This document shows, piece by piece, positions 18,264-30,817 of a DNA stretch of 64,000 nucleotides; position 1 is the first letter of the stretch, and each line of letters begins with the position of its first letter. The stretch comes from JBPRGG01 sp051418075 (GTDB taxonomy: Bacteria > Bacteroidota > Bacteroidia > Cytophagales > Cyclobacteriaceae): the NCBI GenBank assembly GCA_051418075.1, contig JBPRGG010000071.1, forward strand, positions 1-64,000, read 5' to 3'. Below the pieces are notes generated by a model. That model worked only from the letters and a program-made list of their open reading frames with translations, was not told the origin of the DNA and made no database searches. A program made the position numbers and the translations under genes.

Positions 18264-18902
18264 ATGAAAAATTTATACTTTTTGATGATTCTTAGCTTCT
18301 GTGGGACAAGCTCTTTAAATGCCCAGGCAATTGAAGGAATAGGAGTAAGGGGAGGCGGGAATATCGCTTCAATTATGTTTCTTCCAAATGCCCGGGGCCG
18401 AGGGGTGGAAAGTATTACTGGATTTGAAGCAGGCTTAATTTATAAAAATATTTCCACCAATCATCTGGGTGTACAATTAGAGTTAAATATGAGCCAGAGA
18501 GGATGGCAGGAAGTAACTGACACATTAAATAATATTGCTTATAAGCTGGATTACCTGGAATTACCTTTTATGTCTCACGGATATGTGGGGAATCAAAAGG
18601 TGAGGCTTTTTTTAAATCTGGGCATCTTTATCGGCTTCAGGCTGAGTGGAGAACAGAAAATTACAGAAAATGGGGAAACCCGCACTGAGCCTTACGATTA
18701 TCAGGCTGAAAGGGATAACCTGTTTGATTATGGCTTAAAGGCCGGGGCAGGTATCAGCTACAATTTTAATTGGGGCAATATTTTTGGAGAAGCCAGGTAT
18801 ACCTTTGGGTTTGGCAATGTTTTAAAACCTGAAATACCATTACTTGATGCCTCAAGAAGCCAAATCATTACCATTTCGGGAGGCTATATTTATGAATTTT
18901 AA
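18264..18902 (+). CDS. PorT-like outer-membrane beta-barrel protein
   Basis: From ATG 18264 the product has 212 residues, starting MKNLYFLMILSF with a signal peptide ending near NAQAI. The mature part has alternating strands typical of the OMP_b-brl_2/PorT family (GVRGGGNIASI, YKLDYLELPFM, LFLNLGIFIGF, ISYNFNWGNIFGEARY) and ends in a strand with terminal aromatic F (GGYIYEF). The in-frame ATG at 18207 would put 19 residues ahead of the signal, so I reject it. It is convergent with the oxidoreductase beta gene, with a shared hairpin between. Family members include transporters and type IX secretion accessory proteins; the exact role is unknown. Confidence 0.85.
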   Translation: MKNLYFLMILSFCGTSSLNAQAIEGIGVRGGGNIASIMFLPNARGRGVESITGFEAGLIYKNISTNHLGVQLELNMSQRGWQEVTDTLNNIAYKLDYLELPFMSHGYVGNQKVRLFLNLGIFIGFRLSGEQKITENGETRTEPYDYQAERDNLFDYGLKAGAGISYNFNWGNIFGEARYTFGFGNVLKPEIPLLDASRSQIITISGGYIYEF

Positions 18903-18904
18903 AA

Positions 18905-18945
18905 GCGATCCGAAAACAAACCGTGCAAGCTTTCGGATCTGCAAT
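18905..18945. terminator. Bidirectional terminator between convergent genes
   Basis: A perfect 9-bp inverted repeat, GATCCGAAA (18907-18915) with TTTCGGATC (18931-18939), lies between the PorT-like gene (plus) and the oxidoreductase beta subunit (minus). Both flanks are T-rich on their outgoing strand, with ATTTTT shortly after on plus and CTTTT on minus. The 15-nt loop is long, so strength is uncertain. Confidence 0.6.
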
Positions 18946-18955
18946 TAATTTTTAG

Positions 18956-20005
18956 CTATTGAATTTCCCAGCTATCCTTTCCTTTCAAAAGTTCTTCCAC
19001 ATCACCTTCACCTTTGCGGGCTATTTCATGTTCAATCTGAGCAGTAACTTTTTCATCATAAGATGGTTTTTCCAAACTTTGAAAAACCCCCACAGGTCTT
19101 GGTAATTTTTCATTAGAAATCATATTGGCCAAAATAAAGGACAGGGTAGAATCTTTTTCATCATGGATCAGCAAGTCATCCTTGCTGTATGTTCCGTCAG
19201 TGAGGGAAACCACAGTAGGTTTAAAACCATCTAATTTTATTCCTTTATCCTCTTTCTCACCGAAAACCAAAGGTTTCCCATGGTCCAGCCACACTGTTTT
19301 TTCGGCCCTGACATCTTTTTTGGAAAAATCATCAAATGCGCCATCATTGAAGATCAGACAGTTGGTATAGATTTCTACAAATGAAATCCCTTTGTGCTTA
19401 GCGGCCCTGTCGAACAATTCCTTCATATGTTTAGAATCACGGTCAAATCCCCGGGCAAAAAATGTGGCGCCCGATCCCAATGCCAAAGCAGCCGGGTTGA
19501 ATGGGTCATCCAAAGCACCCAAAGGTGAAGATTTTGTAATCTGACCAGACCTGGACGTAGGAGAATATTGCCCCTTAGTAAGGCTATAAACCTCATTATT
19601 GAACATTATCACATTGATATCAATATTACGACGGCAGGCGTGGATCAGATGATTTCCTCCAATGGACATACAGTCACCATCTCCGGTAGCTACCCAGACT
19701 GACAGATCCGGACGGGCAATTTTCAGCCCTGAGGCGATGGCAAGGGCTCTTCCATGAATGGAATGAAATCCATATACATCTATATAATAAGGGAATCTAC
19801 CAGAACAACCAATTCCTGAAACAAATACGATCTTTTCTTTGGGAATGCCTAAATCAGGCATTATTTTCTGGGTTTGAGATAAAATAGCATATCCTCCACA
19901 GCCGGCACACCATCTTACATCAATGTCGACTTTAAAATCCTTTGGTGTATATTTTACTTCACCCTGATGTGGCTGCTGAATAATTTCATCTAACATTGTT
20001 TTCAT
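18956..20005 (-). CDS. 2-oxoacid:ferredoxin oxidoreductase, beta subunit
   Basis: Together with the alpha subunit it oxidatively decarboxylates a 2-oxoacid to acyl-CoA and reduces ferredoxin, or runs in reverse. The 349-residue TPP-binding subunit has the iron-sulfur cysteine motif WCAGCGGY near residue 33, and TPP/Mg motif GDGDCMSIGGNH with N-x-VYSLTKGQYSPTS. The last pattern fits the 2-oxoglutarate (Kor) type, though 2-oxoacid specificity cannot be proved. It overlaps the alpha subunit stop by 4 bp (20002-20005), so the two are translationally coupled. Confidence 0.93.
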   Translation of the reverse strand: MKTMLDEIIQQPHQGEVKYTPKDFKVDIDVRWCAGCGGYAILSQTQKIMPDLGIPKEKIVFVSGIGCSGRFPYYIDVYGFHSIHGRALAIASGLKIARPDLSVWVATGDGDCMSIGGNHLIHACRRNIDINVIMFNNEVYSLTKGQYSPTSRSGQITKSSPLGALDDPFNPAALALGSGATFFARGFDRDSKHMKELFDRAAKHKGISFVEIYTNCLIFNDGAFDDFSKKDVRAEKTVWLDHGKPLVFGEKEDKGIKLDGFKPTVVSLTDGTYSKDDLLIHDEKDSTLSFILANMISNEKLPRPVGVFQSLEKPSYDEKVTAQIEHEIARKGEGDVEELLKGKDSWEIQ

Positions 20006-21852
20006 GACAATTCCCCCTGGTTTTGATTTAATAATTCATTTACTTTTTCTTCTATCTCATATGATTTAAAAGGCATACCCTGCACTTTGTTATAACCTAT
20101 CACCGGAACCAGGTATTTGGACTGGATAATGGTTTTCAGTTGGCCCAGGTTAAGTTCCGGTACCAGAATTCGTTTGAAATTGAAAAGGATTTCGCCAAAA
20201 TTGGAGGGAAATGGATTGAGATATTTTAAATGGACATATGAAACTTTTAAACCCTGTCCCCGCATCCGGTCAAAGGCTGTTTTAATGGCACCATAAGAAC
20301 TTCCCCAGCCAACTATTAATAAATCGCCGGATGATTCACCCTCTACCAAAACATTGGGTATATCCCGGGAGATGTTGTCTATCTTTTTCTGCCTTATCTC
20401 TACCATTTTTTGATGGTTTAATGGATCATGACTCACAACACCTGAACCATCTTCTTTTTCCAAGCCACCTATCCTATGTTCCATACCCTGTATACCCGGT
20501 ATAGACCATAAACGGGCCAGGGTATCAGGATCCCGTTTATAGGGAGCAAAATTTTCAGGATTTGTGGCAAATTTAGCTTCTATGGCTGACAACTCATTCA
20601 ATTTAGGCACTCGCCAGGGTTCAGCCCCTTGAGCGATATAACCATCAGTTAAAAGAATTACCGGCGTCATATATTTCAGGGCTATCCGTGCAGCTTCTAC
20701 TGTCATATCAAAGCAGTCGGAACTGGTGGCAGCAGCCAAAACGGGCAAGGGTGCTTCTCCATGACGACCATACATGGACTGGAAGAGATCAGACTGCTCA
20801 GGCTTTGTGGGCAACCCTGTACTGGGACCAGCCCTTTGAACGTTTACAATCACCAGGGGCAACTCCGTCATAATAGCTAAACCGATGGCTTCAATTTTTA
20901 AAGATAACCCCGGGCCACTGGTAGTGGTAGCAGCCAAATTCCCTCCAAAGGCCGCCCCTATGGCGCTGGTAATACCACCTATTTCATCTTCTGCCTGTAA
21001 ATGGCGCACGCCATATTGCTTATAACCTGATATATATTGCAAAATCTCACTGGCTGGCGTGATGGGATATGAACCCAAAAATAATGGCAGATTAGCTTTT
21101 CTGGCCGCAGCAACCAAACCCAGCGCCACTGCATTATTTCCCGTAATGTTACGGTATGTGCCTGGTTGCAGGGTAGATTTTTGAATATTGAATTGCTTTA
21201 CAAATTGATCATCGTTTTGTCCAAAATTCCAGCCTGCCCTCAGAACCCGTACATTGGCCTCAAGAATTTCTGGTTTTTTACTGAATTTTTGCTTTAGCCA
21301 ATTTACCGTAGGTTCTATTGGCCGATTAAACAACCAATAAGTCAATCCAAGGGCAAATAAATTTTTGGTCCTTTCCACGTCTTTGGGTGAAAGGCTCATT
21401 TCCTTCAATTCCTGTTTCACCAACGAAGAAATATCAATGTTATACAGCTGATAATCACTGAGAAGGCCATTATCAAGGGGACTGTCATCATATTTAGCCA
21501 GTTTCAGGTTTTTGGAATTAAAACCTGAAGAATTAACAATAATTATTCCTTGCTTTCTCAGATTAGCCAGATTAACCTTCAGAGATGAGGCATTCATTGC
21601 CACCAAAACATCGATTTTATCTCCCGGCGTATTAATTTTGGTAGAACCAAAATGTACCTGAAATGCACTCACTCCATATAAAGTGCCTTCCGGAGCCCGG
21701 ATTTCAGAAGGATAGTCCGGAAATGTATTAACGTTGTTTCCCATGCTGGCTGCCGTATTTGAAAACTGGGTACCGGATAATTGCATACCGTCTCCTGAGT
21801 CACCAGCGAACCTGATGGTTACTTCATCCAATTGTTCAATTTGTTTATTCAT
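20002..21852 (-). CDS. 2-oxoacid:ferredoxin oxidoreductase, alpha subunit (gamma-alpha fusion)
   Basis: The 616 residues join an N-terminal gamma domain (about 10-190; RFAGDSGDGMQLSGTQF) to the alpha/pyrimidine-binding domain (from about 235; GSYPITPASEIL, LQAEDEIGGI, TTTSGPGLSLK) and a C-terminal transketolase-like segment. This two-gene fused layout is common for 2-oxoglutarate:ferredoxin oxidoreductases of Bacteroidota and Actinobacteria. It is first in a two-gene unit. A terminator of the upstream dihydroorotate-dehydrogenase-like gene lies 190 bp before the start, so this operon has its own promoter in 21853-22044, where I could not find a clear TAnnTTTG. Confidence 0.94.
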   Translation of the reverse strand: MNKQIEQLDEVTIRFAGDSGDGMQLSGTQFSNTAASMGNNVNTFPDYPSEIRAPEGTLYGVSAFQVHFGSTKINTPGDKIDVLVAMNASSLKVNLANLRKQGIIIVNSSGFNSKNLKLAKYDDSPLDNGLLSDYQLYNIDISSLVKQELKEMSLSPKDVERTKNLFALGLTYWLFNRPIEPTVNWLKQKFSKKPEILEANVRVLRAGWNFGQNDDQFVKQFNIQKSTLQPGTYRNITGNNAVALGLVAAARKANLPLFLGSYPITPASEILQYISGYKQYGVRHLQAEDEIGGITSAIGAAFGGNLAATTTSGPGLSLKIEAIGLAIMTELPLVIVNVQRAGPSTGLPTKPEQSDLFQSMYGRHGEAPLPVLAAATSSDCFDMTVEAARIALKYMTPVILLTDGYIAQGAEPWRVPKLNELSAIEAKFATNPENFAPYKRDPDTLARLWSIPGIQGMEHRIGGLEKEDGSGVVSHDPLNHQKMVEIRQKKIDNISRDIPNVLVEGESSGDLLIVGWGSSYGAIKTAFDRMRGQGLKVSYVHLKYLNPFPSNFGEILFNFKRILVPELNLGQLKTIIQSKYLVPVIGYNKVQGMPFKSYEIEEKVNELLNQNQGELS

Positions 21853-22044
21853 TTCTGCAGTTTTTTCTGATTAAAAAATTTGTGAGCATCCGTTAGTATC
21901 TGGCCCACCCGCCGCTATCTTTCACCAAATCAACAGTTTGTAATATAATGAAATTATTCAGACCAAACAAGTCATTCCAACATATTATCATATGTGAATA
22001 TTTATATATATCATTCCCTGGATTTATGCTACTTATATAGAAGC

Positions 22045-22072
22045 AAAAAAAGGCACACCATGATTGTGTACC
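22045..22072 (-). terminator. Rho-independent terminator after the DHOD-like gene
   Basis: On the minus strand a 7-bp stem with one G-U pair (22066-22072 with 22052-22058) has a 7-nt loop and is followed by seven T (22051-22045). It lies 31 bp past the stop of the gene at 22103-23095 and separates it from the 2-oxoacid oxidoreductase operon. Confidence 0.75.
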
Positions 22073-22102
22073 CTTATTCGTTTAAATGCAATTAACTAAA
22101 TT

Positions 22103-23095
22103 TTATAATTTGTAATGGGTTAACGCCTTCATATATTGCGCTCTTTCAAATGAACTGGGATTCTGCACTCTTGAATGACTCATACTTCCCGTCATTTGCT
22201 TCACAGATTCATATTCTTTCTCCTCCATCCATACAAAAATTTGGCTTTCAATGGTTTTTATATGGTCAATTCCTTTCATCAGCAAGGCTGAATTAAGCAT
22301 GGTCACATTTGCGCCCACCAAAAGCATTTTGATTACATCCAGGGCAGAATGTACTCCACTGGTAGCAGCCAGGTCTGCCTTAATTTTATCCTTCAGGATG
22401 GCAATCCAGCGCATGGGCAACCGCATGGCGGCAGAAGTACTTAATAGCACATTTGGAGTCACTTCCAATTCATCCAGATCAATGTCTGGCTGATAGAATC
22501 TATTGAATAATACCAGAGAATTAGCTCCGGCTTCATCCAATTGTTTGGCCATGTTAGCCATATTGGAAAAATAAGGGCTTAGCTTCATAGCCACTGGAAT
22601 TGATACTGCTGATTTAACAGCTTTCAAAATATCCAGATAATTTTGCTCAACATCGGCTCCGGTCAGATTCAGATCAGTTGGAATGTAATAAACATTTAAT
22701 TCAATGGCATCCGCCCCAGCTTCTTCCATTTTCTGAGCAAATTCAGTCCAGCCTCCCATAGATGAACCATTTAAACTGGCAATTATAGGGATACTCACGG
22801 TTTCCTTGGCTTTTCGGATGTGGTCCAGGTATTCCTCCGGCCCCAGACGGTATTCATCTGGCTCAGGAAAATAGGATAATGCCTCAGCAAAACTTTCAGT
22901 GCCAGCAGTAGTATGGTAGTGTAACTCTCTTTGTTCCAGATTAATCTGCTCTTCAAATAAAGAATATAACACAACCGCAGCCGCTCCAGCATCTTCCATT
23001 CTTTTGATATTATCAATTTCGTCGGAGAGTGGTGAGGCAGATACCACTAAAGGAGTCCGGAGGTTTTGCCCTAAATATGTTGTTGATAAATCCAT
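22103..23095 (-). CDS. Dihydroorotate dehydrogenase-like flavoprotein
   Basis: A 330-residue TIM-barrel protein of the dihydroorotate dehydrogenase superfamily: YLGQNLRTPLVVSASPLSD at the start, DAIELNVYYIPTD in the middle, PVAMKLSPYF, and GVHSALDVIKMLLVGANV at the FMN phosphate site. The true PyrD active-site context is not clear, and its partner here is a PFOR gene 74 bp upstream. This fits the DHOD-like proteins often found beside nifJ rather than pyrimidine synthesis. Probable flavin reductase or dehydrogenase using ferredoxin or NAD(P)H; the substrate is unknown. Confidence 0.85.
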   Translation of the reverse strand: MDLSTTYLGQNLRTPLVVSASPLSDEIDNIKRMEDAGAAAVVLYSLFEEQINLEQRELHYHTTAGTESFAEALSYFPEPDEYRLGPEEYLDHIRKAKETVSIPIIASLNGSSMGGWTEFAQKMEEAGADAIELNVYYIPTDLNLTGADVEQNYLDILKAVKSAVSIPVAMKLSPYFSNMANMAKQLDEAGANSLVLFNRFYQPDIDLDELEVTPNVLLSTSAAMRLPMRWIAILKDKIKADLAATSGVHSALDVIKMLLVGANVTMLNSALLMKGIDHIKTIESQIFVWMEEKEYESVKQMTGSMSHSRVQNPSSFERAQYMKALTHYKL

Positions 23096-23169
23096 TTTAA
23101 TTAATTTTTGAAATATTATAAAAAAATAACCAGAAAAACAAGCAGGGGCCAGTGCCCCAATCCTGTTGA

Positions 23170-26760
<3,591 letters not shown>

Positions 26761-26808
26761 TTGCTATTGTTAAATTAAATACCTAAAAATATTCCTTGGC
26801 GGAATTTT

Positions 26809-27426
26809 CTATTTTATTTTATCCTTCAAATAATCGATATAACCCATGGAAAAAAGTTTTTGGATATATTTTCCAATGATATCAAATTCAAGGTTTACCC
26901 TTGTACCTACCTGATAATGTTTAAAAACAGTAACCTCATAAGTGTGAGGAATAATGGTGACCCTGAATTTTCCTTTTTCTGTATTAAAAACAGTCAGGCT
27001 CACACCATCAATACAAACAGACCCTTTTTCCACTAAAAAATTTCCTGTAGCTGGTTCATATTCGAAATCATATAGCCAACTACCTTCCATTTCCTTAACA
27101 TTTGTACAAATTCCAGTTTGATCTACATGGCCCTGTACAATATGACCGTCAAAACGATAACCGGATGACATACTTCTTTCCAGGTTCACCTCACTGTTTT
27201 CCTCCAGATCGCCTAAATTTGATTTTTTCAATGTTTCATCTACTGCGGTCACAGAATACAGATCTTGTTTGATATCTGTAATTGTTAAACAAACGCCATT
27301 ATGTGAAACACTTTGATTTACCTGTAACTCCCTGGTGAATGGAGCCTGAACCCAGTAAGTAGTGTTGGTTCCTTCTCTCTTCAATTCCTTTATAATTCCT
27401 ACGGTTTCAACTATTCCTGTAAACAT
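26809..27426 (-). CDS. ribE: Riboflavin synthase, alpha chain
   Basis: The enzyme dismutates two 6,7-dimethyl-8-ribityllumazines into riboflavin. The 205 residues show the two tandem lumazine-binding repeats: repeat 1 MFTGIVETVG, NGVCLTI; repeat 2 GHIVQGHVDQTG, DGVSLTV. No FMN-riboswitch-like leader is visible upstream. It sits directly ahead of nifJ (48 bp), which is notable because the DHOD-like protein and other partners are flavin-dependent; a common transcript is likely. Confidence 0.95.
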   Translation of the reverse strand: MFTGIVETVGIIKELKREGTNTTYWVQAPFTRELQVNQSVSHNGVCLTITDIKQDLYSVTAVDETLKKSNLGDLEENSEVNLERSMSSGYRFDGHIVQGHVDQTGICTNVKEMEGSWLYDFEYEPATGNFLVEKGSVCIDGVSLTVFNTEKGKFRVTIIPHTYEVTVFKHYQVGTRVNLEFDIIGKYIQKLFSMGYIDYLKDKIK

Positions 27427-27552
27427 TCAAATGGTAATTTCTCAATTAGAACATAAATACTAAGCCTACTTATCAAGGTGTGGTAAAAATACTTATCCTG
27501 CTAAATTAATACTATGATATATATCAGTTTTGATTAATAAAAAAATAAGGCT

Positions 27553-27566
27553 TTGGTAATTATCAA
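27553..27566. promoter_or_regulatory. Candidate Crp/Fnr-family operator
   Basis: TTGGTAATTATCAA matches the FNR consensus TTGAT-N4-ATCAA at nine of ten defined positions. Its centre is about 134 bp before the ribE start and 359 bp before the ferredoxin start. It sits between genes of an oxygen-sensitive redox block, which makes a role plausible, but a single hit in AT-rich DNA can arise by chance. Confidence 0.4.
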
Positions 27567-27904
27567 AGGCATAATTTTAAAAATTAGTCAGAATCTGCCC
27601 GTTTTTTATTTTTTCTTTAAACCTGCCAGTTTTGTGTAAATCAATTTTAAGGGCTACAATCCGGATATCCTCCACAAATCATTTCCATAATTTGATTATA
27701 CCTACAGATAAAAAATATATGAGCTTGTAAATGAGCCACTTAATGCTTATAAAGTTTAAACTGATTTAGACTTTTTCTAAATTAATGATTTAGGGGGTAA
27801 ATCTGGGATGAATCTTTGCGTTGGATTTTTAAAAAATATAATTTTGATCATTACAAAATTATTCTTTTAAAGAAGAATTCATTATTTAACATATAAAATT
27901 TTAT

Positions 27905-27912
27905 AAGGAGGA
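27905..27912 (+). promoter_or_regulatory. Strong Shine-Dalgarno of the ferredoxin gene
   Basis: AAGGAGGA lies 6 bp before the ATG at 27919. Most genes here lack such a site, so it suggests very high expression of the ferredoxin and fixes its start. Confidence 0.75.
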
Positions 27913-27918
27913 TTAAAT

Positions 27919-28263
27919 ATGGCCTTAATAATCACTGATGATTGCATCAATTGTGGTGCTTGCGAAACTGAATGTCCAAACACAGCAATATATGAAGGAG
28001 GAACATCCTGGACCTATTCTGATGGTACTAACTTATCCGGTGAAATTGAAGTAAGCGGAAGTACGGTTGATGCTGATGATGAATTAGATCCAATTTCAGA
28101 TGATTTTTTCTTTATCGTTCCTGCTAAATGCAGTGAATGTGTAGGTTTTCATGAAGAACCTCAATGTGCTGCTGTTTGTCCGGAAGATTGTTGTGTTCCA
28201 GACCCGGATCATAAAGAATCTGAAGAAGAACTTCAGAAGAAAGTAGATTGGATGCACAATTAA
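27919..28263 (+). CDS. 2[4Fe-4S] ferredoxin
   Basis: A small soluble electron carrier of 114 residues. The first cluster motif is C9-x2-C12-x2-C15-x3-C19 (CINCGACETECPN). The second has an insertion typical of the Chromatium/Bacteroidota type, CSECVGFHEEPQCAAVCPEDCC. An acidic linker joins the two. It is the likely partner of the PFOR and 2-oxoacid oxidoreductase encoded on the other strand. Monocistronic, with a strong ribosome-binding site and a perfect terminator, which points to abundant expression. Confidence 0.95.
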   Translation: MALIITDDCINCGACETECPNTAIYEGGTSWTYSDGTNLSGEIEVSGSTVDADDELDPISDDFFFIVPAKCSECVGFHEEPQCAAVCPEDCCVPDPDHKESEEELQKKVDWMHN

Positions 28264-28282
28264 TTTAAGATGAAATTTGATC

Positions 28283-28309
28283 AAGGAGGTTTTTAACCTC
28301 CTTTTTTTT
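28283..28309 (+). terminator. Rho-independent terminator after ferredoxin
   Basis: A perfect 9-bp stem AAGGAGGTT (28283-28291) / AACCTCCTT (28295-28303) with a tight TTT loop and eight T in the tract. The end of the T tract reaches the stop codon region of the convergent gpmA. Confidence 0.9.
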
Positions 28310-29009
28310 ATTCTTCCAGGTAATAGTGTTTGATTGGCCAAAGGTCATGGTCCAGTTCATAAATCAGGGGAACGCCAGTAGGAATGTTTAAACCTGGTAT
28401 TTCCTGATCTGATACTTCATCCAGATACTTAACCAGGGCTCTCAGGCTATTCCCATGAGCGGATATAATCACTCTCTGACCTTCTCTGATCCTGGTACTG
28501 ATCTGATCAGTCCAACAGGGTAGAAATCGATTCACCGTATCTTCCAAACTTTCATGTAAAGGCAATACCCTTGGATTGAGTTTTTGATATTTAGATTCAT
28601 TACCGGGAAATCTCTTATCTTCCCGCTTTAAGGCAGGCGGCTTTACCTGATAGCTGCGTCGCCAGGAGTGTACCTGCTCCTTTCCATGCTTTTCCTTCAT
28701 TTCCTGCTTATTCAAACCCTGAAGCGCTCCATAGTGTCGTTCATTGAGCCGCCAGCTTTTTTCTACCGGCAGCCAGAACATGTCCAGTTCTGCTAACACT
28801 ATATCAAGAGTTCTGACGGCTCTCTTCAAGACAGATGTAAATGCCAGGTCAAAATTATAACCATGCATTTTTAACATTCTGCCAGCTTTTCGAGCCTCCT
28901 CCTCTCCCTTTGCTGATAAATCCACATCGGTCCAACCGGTAAACAAATTGGCTTTGTTCCATTCACTTTCTCCATGTCTAATTAATACTAATTTATAAGC
29001 CATCTTCAT
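28308..29009 (-). CDS. gpmA: 2,3-bisphosphoglycerate-dependent phosphoglycerate mutase
   Basis: Interconverts 3- and 2-phosphoglycerate in glycolysis. The 233-residue protein has the phosphohistidine motif LIRHGESEWNKANLFTGW near the start, ERHYGALQGLNK with the catalytic Glu region, and the second histidine in SAHGNSLRALVK. The N-terminus is MKMAYKLVLIRHG; the second methionine (ATG at 29001-29003 on the minus strand) may be the real start. It converges with the ferredoxin gene and nearly abuts its terminator. Confidence 0.95.
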   Translation of the reverse strand: MKMAYKLVLIRHGESEWNKANLFTGWTDVDLSAKGEEEARKAGRMLKMHGYNFDLAFTSVLKRAVRTLDIVLAELDMFWLPVEKSWRLNERHYGALQGLNKQEMKEKHGKEQVHSWRRSYQVKPPALKREDKRFPGNESKYQKLNPRVLPLHESLEDTVNRFLPCWTDQISTRIREGQRVIISAHGNSLRALVKYLDEVSDQEIPGLNIPTGVPLIYELDHDLWPIKHYYLEE

Positions 29010-29175
29010 TCTATCTTTTTTGGTTACATTTTTTCAGAGGGTCCGGATTATTCTACCTATTCTACAGGTCCAGGGTTTATTTATACAACCTGTCATCTAC
29101 AAAAAGGTGAAGAAATACTCTAATATTTATGGTCCAATAATTTTATTATCGTAAAAAATAGCCAATTTTGTTTCC

Positions 29176-30279
29176 ATGAAACGGTTTATATTTATATTGA
29201 TTACCCTTATCGCATTTTGTAACCTCATTTCCTATGCTCAGAATAACTGGAAGTCAGGGATCATTGTCAATCATCAGTCAGACAGTTTAGCAGGTTATAT
29301 CAGAGTGCCCAACAACGAAACTAAAACGGCAATATTCTTCAGTACAGATGCTGATGGCTCCAATCCAAAAGTATTAGATACAGATACATTACATGCTTTT
29401 GAGCAGGGTAATGAACATTATCTATCTGTTGCTGTAAAAGGTCAACCCACCCAATTTTTAAAAGCCATTGTAGTGGGATACGCCAGCTTATTTACCAAAA
29501 AAAGCAGCCAAAATGAGAATATATATTATTTTAAAAAGGAAAATCAGCCAGCTCAACAATTTGATAAAGTACATCCCTGGAATTTTTTAACCGCATTTTT
29601 CTATGACTGTGAAGATTTCAGGATCAATCGAAATAAAAGTTTATATACCAGAAACGATCTGATTGATCTTACTCTTAAATATAACCAATGTACCAATCCG
29701 AACCAAACCATTTCTTTAAAGGAAAATCAAAAAATACTTATCATTGAAAAAGGAATTAAAGTTGGATATGCCGTCAATTACTTTTTTGCCCGAACAAGAG
29801 CAGAGAGAGTCTACACTGGTAGAAATGATTTTATAGGAGGCATCTACCTTAATTTTGACTTTGGTGGTCCTTTATCTTTTCAGCCTGAACTGTTGTGGGC
29901 ACCAAAATATGCAGAAGCTAACAGGACTGTTAACCTAAACAGAGAAACAACTATTTATGATCTTCAATTACTTCAACTCCCACTCCTGGCCAGGTATACT
30001 GTAAATCGAGAGGGAACCATCAGGCCGTATGTGTATGCAGGACCTTATCTTTATCTGCCGATTAAAATGGAAAAAACTACCATAGGATATGAAAGCCTTA
30101 GAGATATAAATCCCCAATATCTGGCTATTATAGCTGGTTTAGGTTCCACTGTAAAAATAAAAAATCATTTTAGCCTAGATCTTGAATTAAGATATGATAA
30201 CACGTTTTTATCTGAAGGGGTGGACGAAATCTACCTGTCCTTCAATTCTTTCCAGTTTCTGATTAGTATTGGCTTGTAA
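29176..30279 (+). CDS. Outer-membrane beta-barrel protein (PorT-like C-terminal domain)
   Basis: The 367-residue exported protein has a signal peptide (about 1-21, ending SYAQN). An N-terminal soluble domain (about 25-185) of unknown type (WKSGIIVNHQSDSLAGYI) is followed by a C-terminal barrel-like half of alternating strands (GGIYLNFDFGGPLSFQPELLW, YTVNREGTIRPYVYAGPYLY, FSLDLELRYD). This two-part build is common among Bacteroidota proteins of unknown function. No sign of an operon: divergent from gpmA and followed by a long empty region. Confidence 0.78.
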   Translation: MKRFIFILITLIAFCNLISYAQNNWKSGIIVNHQSDSLAGYIRVPNNETKTAIFFSTDADGSNPKVLDTDTLHAFEQGNEHYLSVAVKGQPTQFLKAIVVGYASLFTKKSSQNENIYYFKKENQPAQQFDKVHPWNFLTAFFYDCEDFRINRNKSLYTRNDLIDLTLKYNQCTNPNQTISLKENQKILIIEKGIKVGYAVNYFFARTRAERVYTGRNDFIGGIYLNFDFGGPLSFQPELLWAPKYAEANRTVNLNRETTIYDLQLLQLPLLARYTVNREGTIRPYVYAGPYLYLPIKMEKTTIGYESLRDINPQYLAIIAGLGSTVKIKNHFSLDLELRYDNTFLSEGVDEIYLSFNSFQFLISIGL

Positions 30280-30796
30280 TCAGGAAGTTATCTATTTAAA
30301 TTTTCTGATTAATTTCCATTTATTTTTTGATTATTCCTCACATCGTTTTGTTAATTCCCTTTTTCATGAAGTTATTGAAAAATTATAAGATGCTGATATA
30401 TAATAAATTAAGCTGGATGACATTGCAAGATCGATTTTGTTCAGAAGAACCAGGTTAAATTCAAAGTGACAGGAAGGAATAATATGAATGATTTTATTAA
30501 TCAGGATGTAATTTACATTTATTTAATACATGTATACAGAAGATCCCTATCATCTAATAGTCAGTCACTTAGCCCACAAAGGCCATTCTTTATTTTTTAC
30601 AATTTCTTTTAGTTTTAATCATTATATTACACTTATTAAAACAGCATTCTGAACCCATTTAGAGGGCTTTTCTATATCTAACCTGCTTACAATGAGATTG
30701 AAATAATTATATACCTTATAACTATCCATCTTCATTTCTGACATCGTACAGTAAATAATTATTAAAGAATTATATACTTCTTAAAAAATCCTACTT
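30280..30796. other. 517-bp intergenic region with no clear gene
   Basis: AT-rich, with stops in every frame and no tRNA-like or repeated structure I can see. The only recognisable element is a -7 motif at its right end (30792-30799) serving the small gene at 30818. Confidence 0.55.
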
Positions 30797-30799
30797 TTG
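30792..30799 (+). promoter_or_regulatory. -7 promoter element of the small orphan gene
   Basis: TACTTTTG matches TAnnTTTG. It covers the upstream ATG at 30797, so transcription would start near 30805 and the ATG at 30818 must be the start codon. No strong -33 element. Confidence 0.5.
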
Positions 30800-30817
30800 A
30801 ATAAAACAAAAGTAATT

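Larger units (their letters stand above)
27427..27918. other. 492-bp divergent intergenic region (ribE / ferredoxin)
   Basis: No convincing gene in either direction. It holds a Crp/Fnr-like box at 27553-27566, a short palindrome TGATATATATCA at 27515-27526, a possible -7 for the ferredoxin gene (AATCTTTG, 27811-27818) and a strong Shine-Dalgarno (27905-27912). The rest is AT-rich and unremarkable. Confidence 0.6.

Noticed and set aside
27515..27526. TGATATATATCA as a full Fnr site
   Set aside because: Only the inner TGAT-N4-ATCA half is present; the outer T/A pair is missing and the centre is all A/T, so chance is likely on its own.
27427..27600. FMN riboswitch upstream of ribE
   Set aside because: I looked for the conserved RFN-element blocks on the minus strand and found none; the leader is AT-rich without the expected GC helices.
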